Part shown: in pieces, positions 1 through 9,366 of the stretch
Position numbering within the stretch: the first letter of the stretch is position 1
Layout: each line of letters opens with the position of its first letter
From: Lysobacteraceae bacterium PS02340
Lineage (GTDB): Bacteria; Pseudomonadota; Gammaproteobacteria; Xanthomonadales; Xanthomonadaceae
Direction: 5' to 3'
DNA: 60,019 bases
NCBI GenBank assembly: GCA_029959605.1
Contig: JASCOC010000017.1
Location: forward strand, 1 to 60,019
Notes under the pieces: generated by a model
What the model saw: only the letters and a program-made list of their open reading frames with translations
What the model was told of the DNA's origin: nothing
Database searches by the model: none
Made by a program: the position numbers and the translations under genes

Positions 1-498
1 CAACTCGCCTGCCTCCTCGTCCTGTCGCCGATCGTCGCTGCCGGTCCGGGCGCAGCCGACCGGCCACCGCCCGCAGCGGGCCTCGTCCCCAGCGCCGAAG
101 ACACGCTCGCGCAGCGGCTCGACGCCCACGGTGTGCGCTACGAGCGCGATGAGGACGGCGATTACCGCGTCGTCTTCGCCTGGCAGCAGGAGAACCGCAG
201 CCAGCTGGCGTTCGTAGCCGGCAGCGCCCACGTGCTCGGCGACAGCGCGGTCCGCGAGGTGTTCTCGCCGGCCGCGCCGGTGCCCGCAGGCGGCTTCAGC
301 GCGGAGCAGGCCGACATGCTGCTGCGCGACAGCCAGCGCAATGTGCTGGGCGGTTGGGAGATCGCCGGCGACACACTGTTCTATGTGATCAAGCTCCACG
401 ACGACGCCGACGGTGCGCGTTTCGAGCAGGCACTCGAAATCGCCGCCGAGCTGGCCGACGACATGGAGCTGCAGCTCACCGGCGAGGACGCCCTGTGA
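1..498 (+). CDS. Exported hypothetical protein, 5' truncated by the window edge (possible YbjN-like domain)
   Basis: The reading frame is open from the first base, so the true start lies outside the window. The first visible residues ([14 protein letters not shown]) are hydrophobic and end in small residues, like the end of a signal peptide, so a periplasmic location is likely. The mature part is acidic, about 140 residues, with an alternating beta pattern and a C-terminal acidic helix ending [16 protein letters not shown]. That layout resembles YbjN/type III chaperone-like sensory domains, but this is a weak resemblance and no function is assigned. An internal GTG at 133 could serve as a start but would drop the export signal. 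The stop overlaps the next ATG (TGATG), which suggests translational coupling to nudJ. Confidence 0.6.
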   Translation, partial: QLACLLVLSPIVAAGPGAADRPPPAAGLVPSAEDTLAQRLDAHGVRYERDEDGDYRVVFAWQQENRSQLAFVAGSAHVLGDSAVREVFSPAAPVPAGGFSAEQADMLLRDSQRNVLGGWEIAGDTLFYVIKLHDDADGARFEQALEIAAELADDMELQLTGEDAL

Positions 499-980
499 TG
501 GCGGTGTCGGCCGATCCGCGCTTCTGGCAGCCGGATGTGACTGTCGCGACCGTGGTCATGGACGGCGGCCGCGTGCTCTGCATCGAGGAGCGCGTCGACG
601 GGCGCCTGGTGATCAACCAGCCGGCGGGCCATCTGGAACCGGACGAATCGCTGCTGCATGCGGCCGTGCGCGAGACGCTCGAGGAATCGGGCTGGACGGT
701 CGAGCTGACCGGTTTCATCGGCAGTTATCTGTGGAAGTCCGCGCCGCGCCCCGGCGAAGCGGACGGACGGCATTTCCTGCGCTTCGCCTTTGCCGCGCGC
801 CCGCTGTCGCACGATCCGGCGCGCGCGCTCGACGACGGCATCGAGCAGGCCACCTGGTTCACCCCGGCGCAGCTGCAGGCAGAAGCGGCGCGACATCGCA
901 GTCCGCTGGTGTGGCAGGTCGTCGCCGATTGCCTCGCCGGCCAGCGCTTCCCGTTGTCGGCCGTGCGTCAGATTCCGTGA
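498..980 (+). CDS. nudJ: NUDIX hydrolase, NudJ-type phosphatase
   Basis: Hydrolyses nucleoside and related pyrophosphates in the cytoplasm; E. coli NudJ acts on thiamin pyrophosphates and nucleotides. The protein is 160 residues with a full Nudix box, GHLEPDE then REtLEESGW, at about residues 38-60; its glutamates bind the metal. It begins with ATG overlapping the upstream stop and ends in a GTGA overlap with mnmA. The nudJ-mnmA-hflD neighbourhood also occurs in E. coli, and that is the main reason for choosing NudJ over a generic Nudix label. Actual substrates cannot be read from the sequence. Confidence 0.85.
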   Translation: MAVSADPRFWQPDVTVATVVMDGGRVLCIEERVDGRLVINQPAGHLEPDESLLHAAVRETLEESGWTVELTGFIGSYLWKSAPRPGEADGRHFLRFAFAARPLSHDPARALDDGIEQATWFTPAQLQAEAARHRSPLVWQVVADCLAGQRFPLSAVRQIP

Positions 981-2098
981 GCGCGCCGGAGGTCATCGTC
1001 GGCATGTCCGGCGGCGTGGATTCCTCGGTCGCCGCACTGCTGCTGCGCGATGCGGGCACGCCGCTGGCCGGTCTGTTCATGCAGAACTGGGCCGAGGACG
1101 GCAGCGGCGACTGCCGCGCCGAGGACGATCGCCGCGACGCAGTGGCCGTTTCCGGCCGGCTCGGCCTGCCGATCCATTTCCGCGACTTCTCCGGCGAGTA
1201 CTGGGCCGGCGTGTTCGAACACTTCATCGCCGAGTACGCGGCCGGCCGCACGCCGAATCCCGACGTGCTGTGCAACCGCGAGATCAAGTTCAAGCACTTC
1301 CTCGACGCGGCGCGCGATCTGGGCGCGGCGAAGATCGCGACCGGGCACTACGCACGCGTCGATGTCGAGGACGGCCGCTGGCGCCTGCTGCGCGCGCGTG
1401 ATCGCAACAAGGACCAGAGCTACTTCCTGCACCAGCTCGGCCAGGCGCAACTCGCCGCGACACTGTTCCCGCTCGGCGAACTGCCCAAGACCGATGTGCG
1501 CGATCTCGCCCGCGCGGCGGGCCTGCCGACGGCGGAGAAGAAGGATTCGACCGGCATCTGTTTCATCGGCGAACGCGACTTCCGCACGTTCCTGGGCCAG
1601 TACCTGCCGGCGCGCCAGGGCGAGATGCGCACGCCCGACGGACATCGCGTCGGCACGCATACCGGCGTCTTCTATTTCACGCTCGGCCAGCGCGAAGGCC
1701 TGCAGATCGGCGGTGTGCGCGGCTTCGACGCGGCGCCCTGGTATGTGGTCGGCAAGGATGTGGGCGACAATGTGCTCTTCGTCGCCCAGGGCGCCGACAC
1801 GCCGTATCTGCTGTCGTCGCATCTGACGAGCGAACCCGCCCACTGGATCGCCGGCGAGCCGCCGGCGCAGCGTTTCCGCTGCACCGCCCAGACCCGTTAC
1901 CGGCAACACGAGGAATACTGCGAAGTGACCATCGACGCGAACACCGGCCAGCTCGACGTGCGGTTCGACCGCCCCCAGCGTGCGGTCACGCCCGGACAGT
2001 CCGTGGTGCTCTACGACGGCGACGTCTGCCTCGGCGGCGCGGTCATCGCGCGCACCGACGCGCCGCTGGAACTGCGCGCACGCGAGGTGGCGGCATGA
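977..2098 (+). CDS. mnmA: tRNA-specific 2-thiouridylase MnmA
   Basis: Adenylates and thiolates U34 of tRNA-Lys, -Glu and -Gln, taking sulfur from the Tus relay. The 373-residue product matches the family length. Visible signatures are the PP-loop GMSGGVDSS near the N-terminus, the first catalytic cysteine in [12 protein letters not shown], and the second in [12 protein letters not shown]. The start is GTG at 977, overlapping the nudJ stop (GTGA); it places the PP-loop about ten residues from the N-terminus as in relatives. The stop overlaps the ATGATG start of hflD, so nudJ-mnmA-hflD is read as one coupled operon. Confidence 0.95.
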   Translation: MSAPEVIVGMSGGVDSSVAALLLRDAGTPLAGLFMQNWAEDGSGDCRAEDDRRDAVAVSGRLGLPIHFRDFSGEYWAGVFEHFIAEYAAGRTPNPDVLCNREIKFKHFLDAARDLGAAKIATGHYARVDVEDGRWRLLRARDRNKDQSYFLHQLGQAQLAATLFPLGELPKTDVRDLARAAGLPTAEKKDSTGICFIGERDFRTFLGQYLPARQGEMRTPDGHRVGTHTGVFYFTLGQREGLQIGGVRGFDAAPWYVVGKDVGDNVLFVAQGADTPYLLSSHLTSEPAHWIAGEPPAQRFRCTAQTRYRQHEEYCEVTIDANTGQLDVRFDRPQRAVTPGQSVVLYDGDVCLGGAVIARTDAPLELRAREVAA

Positions 2099-2682
2099 TG
2101 GAGCAACGTGTCCTCGCCCTCGCCGGCATGGCCCAGGCGCTCAAGCAGGTCCGCCGCATCGCCGAGACCGGCCAGGCCGACGCCGCCGTGTTGTCGACCG
2201 CGCTCGACAGCGTGTTCCGCATCGACGCCAGCTCGCCGGCCGAGGTCTACGGCGGCCGCGACGCGGTTGTGCCCGGCCTGATGCTGCTGCGTGACTATTT
2301 CGGCAACCAGGGCAGCGACCCGCTGCTGCCCAAGCTCGGCCTCGCGGTCGTGCAGCTGGAGCGCCGCTTCATCCAGGACAGCGCCGTCAGCGGCGAGGTC
2401 CACCACGGCATCCTCGAGATCAAGCCCAAGGCCGAAGAACTGGGCCACACGCATCCCGAAGTGCTGGCCGCGCTCGGCGCGCTGTATGCCGACACCGTCA
2501 GCCACCTGCGGCCGAAGGTGATGGTCCAGGGCAATCCGCACTACCTCGGCCAGGCCAACGTCGTCGCCGAAATCCGCGCGGTGCTGCTGGCCTCGCTGCG
2601 TTCGGCGGTGTTGTGGCGGCAGATGGGTGGCAGCCTGTGGGATTTCCTGCTGCGCCGGCAGCAGATGCTCAAAGCGATCTGA
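2095..2682 (+). CDS. hflD: HflD family protein (high frequency lysogenization protein homologue)
   Basis: A 195-residue, mostly helical protein matching HflD in length and in the pattern YFGNQGSDP followed by LERRF. In E. coli HflD is a peripheral membrane protein that binds phage lambda CII; its housekeeping role is unsettled. The start ATG overlaps the mnmA stop, and the position directly after mnmA is the conserved location of hflD. A second ATG one codon later (2098) is an equally possible start. Confidence 0.88.
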   Translation: MMEQRVLALAGMAQALKQVRRIAETGQADAAVLSTALDSVFRIDASSPAEVYGGRDAVVPGLMLLRDYFGNQGSDPLLPKLGLAVVQLERRFIQDSAVSGEVHHGILEIKPKAEELGHTHPEVLAALGALYADTVSHLRPKVMVQGNPHYLGQANVVAEIRAVLLASLRSAVLWRQMGGSLWDFLLRRQQMLKAI

Positions 2683-2688
2683 CACCGC

Positions 2689-3330
2689 ATGGCGCGGCTG
2701 ACCTTCGTCCGTCACGGCGAGAGCGTGGCCAATGCCGGCGGGCAGACCCTGCCGCACGCCACCATTCCGCTGTCCGCGCGTGGACATGCGCAGGCCGACT
2801 GGCTGGCGGCGCAACTCGCGGGCGCGATCGCCGGCCCGGTGCTCGTCTCGCATTTCGATCGTGCCCGCGCGACCGCGCAGGCGTTCTGCGCGCTGACCGG
2901 GCGTGACGCGCAGGTGCATCCGCTGCTGCACGAATTCTCGGCGATCGATCCCTTGCGCATCGCGGGCCTGACCGGTGAACAGCGACGCCCCCTGACCGAG
3001 GCCTACTGGGCACGCGGCGACCGCGATGCCCGCATGGGCGACGCAGCGGACACGTTCGCCGAGTTCGTCGCGCGCATCGACGACTTCCTCGATGCGATGC
3101 CGACGCTGGACGACGACAGCGTGCTGTTCGGGCACGGCATCTGGTTCGGCCTGCTGGCGTGGCGCCTGATGGGGTTCGCGGCCGACACAGCCGACGACAT
3201 GCGCGCCTTCCGCCAGTTCCAGGTCGCGCTGCCGATGCCCAATTGCGCGGTGTACGAACTGACCGGCAGCGGTCGGCACTGGCATCTGCACTACCGCGCC
3301 GACCTCGCGCGCGGCATCGCCGCGCTGTAG
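2689..3330 (+). CDS. Histidine phosphatase family protein (phosphoglycerate mutase-like)
   Basis: A 213-residue phosphatase of the RHG branch. The catalytic phospho-histidine lies in TFVRHGESVAN at residues 5-15, and the second catalytic histidine in SVLFGHGIWFG near residue 147. No signal peptide is visible, so it is probably cytoplasmic. It starts 6 bases after hflD and is probably the last gene of that operon, with a terminator at about 3500. Whether the substrate is a sugar phosphate, a nucleotide-loop phosphate or a phosphoprotein cannot be told; members are often misnamed phosphoglycerate mutase. Confidence 0.85.
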   Translation: MARLTFVRHGESVANAGGQTLPHATIPLSARGHAQADWLAAQLAGAIAGPVLVSHFDRARATAQAFCALTGRDAQVHPLLHEFSAIDPLRIAGLTGEQRRPLTEAYWARGDRDARMGDAADTFAEFVARIDDFLDAMPTLDDDSVLFGHGIWFGLLAWRLMGFAADTADDMRAFRQFQVALPMPNCAVYELTGSGRHWHLHYRADLARGIAAL

Positions 3331-3493
3331 AACCCGTACGCAGTTGGCGCCCGCGGCACGGCCGCACGCGATCGGCGGGCATCTGCCACGTCTCCATTGG
3401 AGAGCGCGGCTGTCCCGCGTCCGATCCGGATTCGGCACGCAACACGCCGAAGCTTGGATCGTGAGGACCACGATCTACGCACGTAGAAGGCTT

Positions 3494-3524
3494 AAAAAAA
3501 AACCCGGCGCAAGGCCGGGTTTTT
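3494..3524. terminator. Bidirectional rho-independent terminator between the histidine phosphatase gene and acnB
   Basis: Eight-base arms AACCCGGC (3501-3508) and GCCGGGTT (3514-3521) enclose a GCAAG loop. The hairpin is preceded by nine A (3494-3502) and followed by TTTTT, so it can end both converging transcripts. The 160 bases before it (3331-3493) hold nothing I can recognise. Confidence 0.9.
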
Positions 3525-3545
3525 CTTGTCCGAGGACCGCTGCCG

Positions 3546-6137
3546 TCAGGCCGCGGTCTTCTCGCCCGCGTCCACGTACTCCGGAATCTGGTCGAAGTTC
3601 ATGTAGCGGTAGATGTCGCTCGCCGAGGCGTCCAGCACGCCGACATCGGCCATGTACTCGGCCTTGGTCGGGATGCGGCCCAGACGCGAGCAGATCGCGG
3701 CGAGTTCCGCCGACCCCAGATACACATTGGAGTTGCGGCCCAGACGGTTCGGGAAGTTGCGCGTCGAGGTCGAGAACACCGTCGCGCCTTCGCGCACCTG
3801 CGCCTGGTTGCCCATGCACAGCGAGCAGCCCGGCATCTCCATGCGCGCACCGGCCGCGCCGAAGGTGCCGTAATGGCCTTCCTTGGTCAGCTCGGCGGCG
3901 TCCATCTTCGTCGGCGGCGCGACCCACAGCTTGGTCGGGATGTCGCGCTTGCCTTCGAGCAGCTTGGACGCGGCGCGGAAGTGGCCGATGTTGGTCATGC
4001 ATGACCCGATGAACACTTCGTCGATCTCGACGCCGGCGACTTCGGACAGCGTCTTCACGTCGTCCGGATCGTTCGGGCAGGCCAGGATCGGTTCGTGCAC
4101 GTCGGCCAGGTCGATCTCGATGACCGCGGCGTACTCGGCGTCATCGTCGCCCTTGAGCAACTGCGGATCGGCGAGCCAGGCTTCCATCTTCTCGATGCGG
4201 CGCTGGATCGAACGCGCGTCGGCGTAGCCTTCGCTGATCATCCACTTCAGCATCACGATGTTCGACGTGATGTATTCGATGATCGGCGCCTTGTCGAGGT
4301 GCACCGTGCAGCCCGCCGCGGAACGCTCGGCCGAGGCATCGGACAGTTCGAACGCCTGCTCGACCTTGAGATCCGGCAGACCTTCGATCTCGAGGATGCG
4401 GCCGGAGAAAATGTTCTTCTTGCCCTGCTTGGCGACGGTCAGCAGACCGGCCTTGATCGCGTACAGCGGAATCGCGTTGACCAGATCGCGCAGGGTCACG
4501 CCGGGCTGCATCTTGCCCTTGAAGCGCACCAGCACCGATTCGGGCATGTCGAGCGGCATGACGCCGGTCGCCGCCGCGAACGCGACCAGACCCGAACCGG
4601 CCGGGAACGAGATGCCGATCGGGAAGCGCGTGTGCGAGTCGCCGCCGGTGCCGACGGTGTCGGGCAGCAGCATGCGGTTGAGCCAGCTGTGGATGATGCC
4701 GTCGCCGGGACGCAGCGAAATGCCGCCGCGCGTGGAGATGAACTCCGGCAGCGTGTGGTGCGTCTTGACGTCGACCGGCTTGGGATACGCCGCGGTGTGG
4801 CAGAACGACTGCATCACCAGATCCGACGAGAAGCCCAGGCACGCGAGATCCTTGAGCTCGTCGCGGGTCATCGGACCGGTGGTGTCCTGCGAGCCCACGG
4901 AGGTCATCTTCGGTTCGCAGTAGGTGCCCGGACGCACGCCCTGGCCTTCCGGCAGACCGATCGCACGGCCGACCATCTTCTGCGCCAGCGAGAAACCCTT
5001 GCCGGTGTTGGCCGGCTGCTGCGGCAGGCGGAACAGGTCCAGCGTCGGCAGGCCCAGCGACTCGCGCGCCTTGGCGGTCAGGCCGCGACCGACGATCAGC
5101 GGAATGCGGCCACCAGCGCGCACTTCGTCGAACAGCACCTCGGACTTGACCTGGAATTCGGCGATCACGGTGCCGTTCTTCAGCGCCTTGCCGTCGTAGG
5201 GGCGCAGCTCGATGACGTCGCCCTGCTCCATCTGCGACACGTCGAGTTCGATCGGCAGCGCGCCGGCGTCTTCCATCGTGTTGTAGAAGATCGGCGCGAT
5301 CTTCGAACCCAGGCACACGCCGCCGAAGCGCTTGTTCGGAATGAACGGAATGTCCTCGCCGGTCCACCAGAGCACGCTGTTGGTCGCCGACTTGCGGCTC
5401 GAACCGGTGCCGACCACGTCGCCGACGTAGGCGACCAGATGGCCCTTCTCCTTCAGATCGCGGATGGCCTGGATCGGACCACGCTTGCCGTCCTCTTCCG
5501 GCACGAAGGCCGCGCCTTCGCGCGCGTTCTTCAGCATCGCCAGCGCGTGCATCGGGATGTCGGGACGCGTGGTCGCATCGGGCGCCGGCGACAGGTCGTC
5601 GGTGTTGGTCTCGCCCGGCACCTTGAACACCGTCAGCGTCATCGACTGCGGCACTTCCGGCTTGCTGGTGAACCACTCGGCGTCGGCCCAGCTCTGGATC
5701 ACGGCCTTGGCATTCGCGTTGCCGGCCTTGGATTTTTCTTCGACGTCGTGGAACGCGTCGAACACCAGCAGCGTGTGCTTGAGGCCTTCGGCGGCGATCC
5801 CGCCGACTTCGGCGTCGTCGAGCAGATCGACCAGCGGCTGCACGTTGTAGCCGCCGAGCATCGTGCCCAGCAGTTCGGTGGCGCGCGCGCGGGTGATCAG
5901 CGCGCTGCGCTCGGTGCCGAACGCGATCGCGGCGAGGTACGAGGCCTTGACCTTGGCGGCGTCGTCGACGCCGGCCGGCACGCGGTGGGTCAGCAGGTCG
6001 AGCAGGAACTCCGCTTCACCGGCCGGCGGATTCTTCAGCAGTTCGATGACGTCGGCGGTCTGCTGCGCATCGAGCGGCAGCGGCGGGATGCCCAGCGCTT
6101 CGCGCTCGGCAACGTGGTGGCGGTAGGCTTCCAACAT
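3546..6137 (-). CDS. acnB: Bifunctional aconitate hydratase 2 / 2-methylisocitrate dehydratase AcnB
   Basis: Interconverts citrate and isocitrate in the TCA cycle, can dehydrate 2-methylisocitrate, and in E. coli is also an iron-responsive RNA-binding protein. The 863-residue product agrees with E. coli AcnB (865). The N-terminus [16 protein letters not shown] is the typical AcnB helical domain. The Fe-S cluster cysteines are in [11 protein letters not shown] and in [11 protein letters not shown]. The ATG at 6137 has GGAG ten bases upstream; the frame stays open far upstream, but family alignment supports this start. It is transcribed alone toward the terminator at 3494-3524. A second aconitase, AcnA, lies 7 kb away. 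Confidence 0.97.
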   Translation of the reverse strand: MLEAYRHHVAEREALGIPPLPLDAQQTADVIELLKNPPAGEAEFLLDLLTHRVPAGVDDAAKVKASYLAAIAFGTERSALITRARATELLGTMLGGYNVQPLVDLLDDAEVGGIAAEGLKHTLLVFDAFHDVEEKSKAGNANAKAVIQSWADAEWFTSKPEVPQSMTLTVFKVPGETNTDDLSPAPDATTRPDIPMHALAMLKNAREGAAFVPEEDGKRGPIQAIRDLKEKGHLVAYVGDVVGTGSSRKSATNSVLWWTGEDIPFIPNKRFGGVCLGSKIAPIFYNTMEDAGALPIELDVSQMEQGDVIELRPYDGKALKNGTVIAEFQVKSEVLFDEVRAGGRIPLIVGRGLTAKARESLGLPTLDLFRLPQQPANTGKGFSLAQKMVGRAIGLPEGQGVRPGTYCEPKMTSVGSQDTTGPMTRDELKDLACLGFSSDLVMQSFCHTAAYPKPVDVKTHHTLPEFISTRGGISLRPGDGIIHSWLNRMLLPDTVGTGGDSHTRFPIGISFPAGSGLVAFAAATGVMPLDMPESVLVRFKGKMQPGVTLRDLVNAIPLYAIKAGLLTVAKQGKKNIFSGRILEIEGLPDLKVEQAFELSDASAERSAAGCTVHLDKAPIIEYITSNIVMLKWMISEGYADARSIQRRIEKMEAWLADPQLLKGDDDAEYAAVIEIDLADVHEPILACPNDPDDVKTLSEVAGVEIDEVFIGSCMTNIGHFRAASKLLEGKRDIPTKLWVAPPTKMDAAELTKEGHYGTFGAAGARMEMPGCSLCMGNQAQVREGATVFSTSTRNFPNRLGRNSNVYLGSAELAAICSRLGRIPTKAEYMADVGVLDASASDIYRYMNFDQIPEYVDAGEKTAA

Positions 6138-6184
6138 GCGGGCAACTCCAGTGTCTTGTTCGTGTAGTACCGGGAAAACCGGTC

Positions 6185-6586
6185 TCAGGCCGACGGTACG
6201 ATCAGCTTGAGACCCTTGAAATAGGTGCGGAAGAACGCGTCGTCGCGGGTGATCAGGCCATTGCACTGCAGCAGCGCGTGCGCCCCGACCAGGAAATCGC
6301 GCGACGGGCGGCCGGCGATGTCGCCGCGCTGCCAGGACCGGCGCTGCATCTCGCCCGCGCGAAGCGCGGACTTCGCCTCGATCGCCGAGAAGCGCACGCC
6401 CATGTCCTCGAGCACGGACATGGTGTCGGCGCCGTCGTGCAGCGCACCGCAAATCTCGGCCAGCGCAACGTCGCAGACGACGACCGGACCGGCGCTCAGG
6501 TACTGGCGCAAACAGGCCTCGGCGGCGTCGGCCTGCGGGCCGTCGGCCAGCAGATCCACCAGCACGGGCGCGTCGACGGCGATCAC
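6185..6586 (-). CDS. PIN-domain ribonuclease toxin (VapC-like)
   Basis: A 133-residue PIN-domain protein. The acidic metal-binding residues are recognisable: D5 (AVDAPVLV), E44 (ALAEICGAL), D97 ([10 protein letters not shown]) and D115-D116 (ITRDDAFF). These proteins usually cleave RNA and are held inactive by the partner antitoxin. It starts with GTG overlapping the antitoxin stop (GTGA), the usual antitoxin-first layout. It ends 47 bases before the acnB start. The RNA target is unknown. Confidence 0.85.
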   Translation of the reverse strand: MIAVDAPVLVDLLADGPQADAAEACLRQYLSAGPVVVCDVALAEICGALHDGADTMSVLEDMGVRFSAIEAKSALRAGEMQRRSWQRGDIAGRPSRDFLVGAHALLQCNGLITRDDAFFRTYFKGLKLIVPSA

Positions 6587-6855
6587 CGGTCGGCGTCTCC
6601 GTCCGTTCCAACCTCGACCTCGACCTCACCAGCCGGCTGGCCGCGCACCGCGCGCATCGCGGCATCGGTGTTGTCGAAACCTTCCAGCCTGAAACGGCCG
6701 CGGGCGCGCGAGACGGCGTCGTCGACACTCTTGCGCAGCACGATGCGGCTGCCTTCCAGTTCGACCTTCAGGATCGTGCCCTTGCTCAGACCCAGCGCAT
6801 CGCGCACGGCCTTGGGCAGGGTGATCTGGCCGCGTTCGGCGACGGTGGCTTCCAT
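6583..6855 (-). CDS. AbrB/MazE-type swapped-hairpin antitoxin
   Basis: A 90-residue protein with an N-terminal AbrB/SpoVT DNA-binding domain ([20 protein letters not shown], then an acidic/basic strand pattern) and a C-terminal tail likely to neutralise the PIN toxin. The ATG at 6855 has a strong GGAGG five bases upstream. It precedes and overlaps the toxin gene. A TATAAT promoter inside an inverted repeat lies directly upstream, which fits autoregulation by this protein. An in-frame ATG upstream exists but lies upstream of the likely transcript start. Confidence 0.88.
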   Translation of the reverse strand: MEATVAERGQITLPKAVRDALGLSKGTILKVELEGSRIVLRKSVDDAVSRARGRFRLEGFDNTDAAMRAVRGQPAGEVEVEVGTDGDADR

Positions 6856-6860
6856 GGCGG

Positions 6861-6909
6861 CCTCCGGAAAGTATGCGCGCATTATACATACCTGAACCCG
6901 CATACCCAA
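6861..6909 (-). promoter_or_regulatory. Promoter, operator and ribosome-binding site of the antitoxin-toxin operon
   Basis: Read on the minus strand: a -35-like TTGGGT (6904-6909), a 17-base spacer, a perfect -10 TATAAT (6881-6886), and GGAGG (6861-6865) five bases from the ATG. The -10 box lies between arms GTATGCG and CGCATAC (6899-6905 and 6871-6877 on the plus strand), a 7-base inverted repeat with a 21-base spacer. An AbrB-type antitoxin bound there would block RNA polymerase. The promoter motifs are seen directly; the operator role is inferred. Confidence 0.72.
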
Positions 6910-6928
6910 GCCGGGCAACGGGAACGCA

Positions 6929-6959
6929 ACGGGCCGGATTCGTTGCGAACCCGGCCCGT
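6929..6959 (-). terminator. Strong hairpin after the porin gene, probable end of the porin transcript
   Basis: Nine-base perfect arms ACGGGCCGG (6929-6937) and CCGGCCCGT (6951-6959) with an inner TTCG/CGAA pairing form one long GC-rich hairpin. It follows the porin stop by 30 bases and precedes the antitoxin promoter. No T-run follows on the minus strand, so termination may need a factor, or the hairpin may only protect the mRNA 3' end. Confidence 0.5.
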
Positions 6960-6988
6960 CCCGAACACATCGACGCTGGTGGCGTCCG

Positions 6989-8401
6989 TCAGAACGCCAG
7001 CTGGAACCGTGCGTTGAGCGTGGTGCCCCGGTCCTCGCCCTGGTAGGCGCCGCTGCGGTTGTCGGTTTCCCAGCGGATCGCATCCAGCATGACCCGGCTG
7101 AAATCGTTGAGATACCAGTTCACGCCGACGGTCAGCGCATCGCCGGTGCCGCCAGTGGGCAGTTCGGCGTAATCGGCGTTCTCGTACCGCGCCTTGAGTT
7201 CCCAGGCGCCCGGTCCGCCGGCGGTGACCGGCCGCGCGATCTTGACCCGGCTCCAGGTGCCGGTCTTCGTCGCGAACGAGGGGCTGGCGCCGGACAGGAA
7301 CCAGCCGGCCGAGAGCGCCCAGGCGTCGTGGGTGACCGCGTAGCGGCCGGCGCCGCCCAGTCCCGAGACTTCGCGCGTGCCCCATTCGCCATAGCCCCAG
7401 AACGGACCGCGCACGCCGAGCAGTTCGACACCGTAGCCGTGGCCGTGGGTGGCGCCGTTGAGCGTGCCGGGCGCGATCTTCACCAGATCGTTGAGATGAC
7501 CGGAAATCGCCGAACTGCGGAACACGCCGGTGCTGTTGGGCGCGATGTCCTCGTAGAAACCCCAGGCGCCGAGATGCAGCAGACCGCCCTCGCCCTTCAC
7601 CGGGTTCCAGTGCGCGCGGCCGGCGACGGTCATCGAGTCGTTGCTGTCGCCGACGTTGTTGAGGTCGTTGCCGGCCACCGACAGGCTGCCGTGCCAGCTG
7701 TCCCCGTAGACGCGCTGGGTCAGGCCGACGCCGAACAGGCCGCGCTGCGGCACGATCAGAGTGCCGACCACGTTGCGGTCCTGGAAAGGCGTATTGCCGG
7801 TGCCGCTGGAGCCGTCGATGCCGCGGTCGTTGAGCCGGTTGCCGACGGTGAGTTCCGCCTCGCGCCCGAACAGCGTGTGGCCAAGGGTCACATAGGCCGA
7901 CTTCCAGGCCACGCCGTTGTCAGCGAAATCGCCTTCGACCGCATACCCAAGATTGCCGTAGCTGCCTTCGAAGCCGAGGCGCACCGAGCGGATCTCGGTG
8001 CCGGTGATGTTGCGGGCGTCGAAGTCCGAGCCGCGGGTGATGGAGGTGTCGACGAAGACACGGCCGCGCGGCCGGAACGTGGTCTGGCCGTCGCTGCTGG
8101 TGAACTGCGGCGCGCCCTTGGACCAGCTCACCGCCGGCGCCTTCGCCTGCGCGGCTTCGACCTTGGCGATGCGCTCGACGAGCGCGGGATCGGCGACGGG
8201 CGCGGCTGGCGCCTGGGCGGCGACTGGCGGCGTGCCGGTTTCGAGTACGGACAGGCGCGCTTCGAGCTGGCGGATCTGTTCGGCCTGCTGGCGGACCAGC
8301 GTTTCCAGTTCGCTTGGCGCGGTCTGCGCGAGCGCGGTGGACGAGGCCAGCAGCAGGCCGACGGCCAGTGCGGTGGGACGGGGGCGGAACGACATGCGCA
8401 T
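6989..8401 (-). CDS. OprO/OprP-type outer-membrane porin
   Basis: A 470-residue outer-membrane beta-barrel. It has a signal peptide (about residues 1-25, ending STALAQTA), then a short coiled coil (LETLVRQQAEQIRQLEARL), then a long barrel with a repeating aromatic/glycine pattern and the C-terminal phenylalanine needed for barrel assembly (FQLAF). Length and layout match the phosphate-selective porin OprO/OprP family. The ATG at 8401 has GGAG nine bases upstream; a second ATG is at 8395. It lies on the same strand as, and downstream of, the ABC importer genes, separated by two hairpins. In this context it may pass the importer's substrate, which need not be phosphate. Confidence 0.85.
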   Translation of the reverse strand: MRMSFRPRPTALAVGLLLASSTALAQTAPSELETLVRQQAEQIRQLEARLSVLETGTPPVAAQAPAAPVADPALVERIAKVEAAQAKAPAVSWSKGAPQFTSSDGQTTFRPRGRVFVDTSITRGSDFDARNITGTEIRSVRLGFEGSYGNLGYAVEGDFADNGVAWKSAYVTLGHTLFGREAELTVGNRLNDRGIDGSSGTGNTPFQDRNVVGTLIVPQRGLFGVGLTQRVYGDSWHGSLSVAGNDLNNVGDSNDSMTVAGRAHWNPVKGEGGLLHLGAWGFYEDIAPNSTGVFRSSAISGHLNDLVKIAPGTLNGATHGHGYGVELLGVRGPFWGYGEWGTREVSGLGGAGRYAVTHDAWALSAGWFLSGASPSFATKTGTWSRVKIARPVTAGGPGAWELKARYENADYAELPTGGTGDALTVGVNWYLNDFSRVMLDAIRWETDNRSGAYQGEDRGTTLNARFQLAF

Positions 8402-8488
8402 CGTGCGATCTCCGGACACGGCACGCCCTCGGTACAGGCGGCCGCAGACAGGCCCGCCGGGGGCGACGGGCGAACATTCGGAAGGAAG

Positions 8489-8582
8489 GCGCCGGTGCCG
8501 ACGAGGGGGCACCGGCGCGGAGGCGCACCCGGACGTGGGGAACGGGTGTCCAGACCGTCCCGGCGCAGCGCGCGCCGGGACG
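8489..8582 (-). other. Two strong hairpins between the ABC permease and porin genes
   Basis: Hairpin one: arms CGTCCCGGCGC (8556-8566) and GCGCCGGGACG (8572-8582), just past the permease stop. Hairpin two: arms GCGCCGGTGCC (8489-8499) and GGCACCGGCGC (8508-8518). Neither has a T-run on the minus strand. They could stabilise the importer mRNA or reduce read-through so that the porin gene is expressed separately. Confidence 0.5.
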
Positions 8583-8589
8583 TCGGCGG

Positions 8590-9366
8590 TCAGCTCGTGG
8601 CTTCGCGCGAGGCGTTGGGACGCCAGGTGATCAGGCGGTTCTCGGCGATGTCGAGAAAGAAATCGATGATCAGCACGAAGCCCGCCAGGATGATGATGCC
8701 GGCGAACACACCGACCGCATTGAAGTTGCCTTCCGCCTGCGCGATCAGATAGCCCAGGCCCGCGGACGCGCCGAGGTATTCGCCGATGATCGCGCCGACC
8801 ACCGCGAAGCCCACCGAGGTGCGCAGCGAGGACAGGATCCAGCTCGCGGCCGCCGGGAAGTACACATGCCGCAGCAGGTCACGACGGTTGGCGCCGAGGA
8901 TGCGTGCGTTCGCCAGCACCACCGGATTCACCTCGCGCACGCCCTGCATCGCGTTGAAGAAGGTGATGAAGAACACCAGCGTCACGGCGAGCGCCACCTT
9001 CGACCACAGGCCCAGACCCAGCCAGAGCACGAAGATCGGTGCCAGCACGACGCGCGGAATCGCGTTGAACCCCTTGATGAAGGGATCGAGGATGCGCGCC
9101 GAGCGCGGGCTCAGGCCCAGCCAGACACCGCCGGTGACGCCGAGCACGGTACCGATCACGTAACCCAGCACCGTTTCGGTCAGGGTGATGTAGACGTGGC
9201 TGTAGAAGCTCGTGTCCATCAGCCAGGTGAGCATCTGCCGGACGATGTCCCACGGCGCCGGGAAGAAGAACGGATCGATGAGGCCGGCCGAGACACCGGC
9301 CTGCCAGCCGCCGAAGACACCGACGACGAGCATGATCTGGATGGCACGGTCAGTCTTGGCGTGCAT
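8590..9366 (-). CDS. ABC transporter permease, NitT/TauT (SsuC/TauC-like) family
   Basis: Inner-membrane subunit of an importer, 258 residues, about six hydrophobic segments. The EAA-type coupling loop is visible as LANARILGANRRDLLRHVYFP near residue 160. The first 17 bases overlap the end of the ATPase gene (9350-9366), so the two are co-translated. The family imports nitrate, taurine, alkanesulfonates, pyrimidine precursors or aromatic acids; the sequence alone does not show which. It lacks sulfonate monooxygenase neighbours, which argues against sulfonate use. Confidence 0.92.
   Translation of the reverse strand: MHAKTDRAIQIMLVVGVFGGWQAGVSAGLIDPFFFPAPWDIVRQMLTWLMDTSFYSHVYITLTETVLGYVIGTVLGVTGGVWLGLSPRSARILDPFIKGFNAIPRVVLAPIFVLWLGLGLWSKVALAVTLVFFITFFNAMQGVREVNPVVLANARILGANRRDLLRHVYFPAAASWILSSLRTSVGFAVVGAIIGEYLGASAGLGYLIAQAEGNFNAVGVFAGIIILAGFVLIIDFFLDIAENRLITWRPNASREATS

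Noticed and set aside
4095..6167. A 690-codon plus-strand open frame opposite acnB
   Set aside because: It is a GC-rich antisense frame of a clear acnB gene, with arginine/glutamine/histidine-rich low-quality sequence and no domain.
6138..6728. N-terminal extension of AcnB through the open frame upstream of 6137
   Set aside because: The extension overlaps the toxin and antitoxin genes and is unlike any aconitase; MLEAYRHHV is the family start with a good ribosome-binding site.
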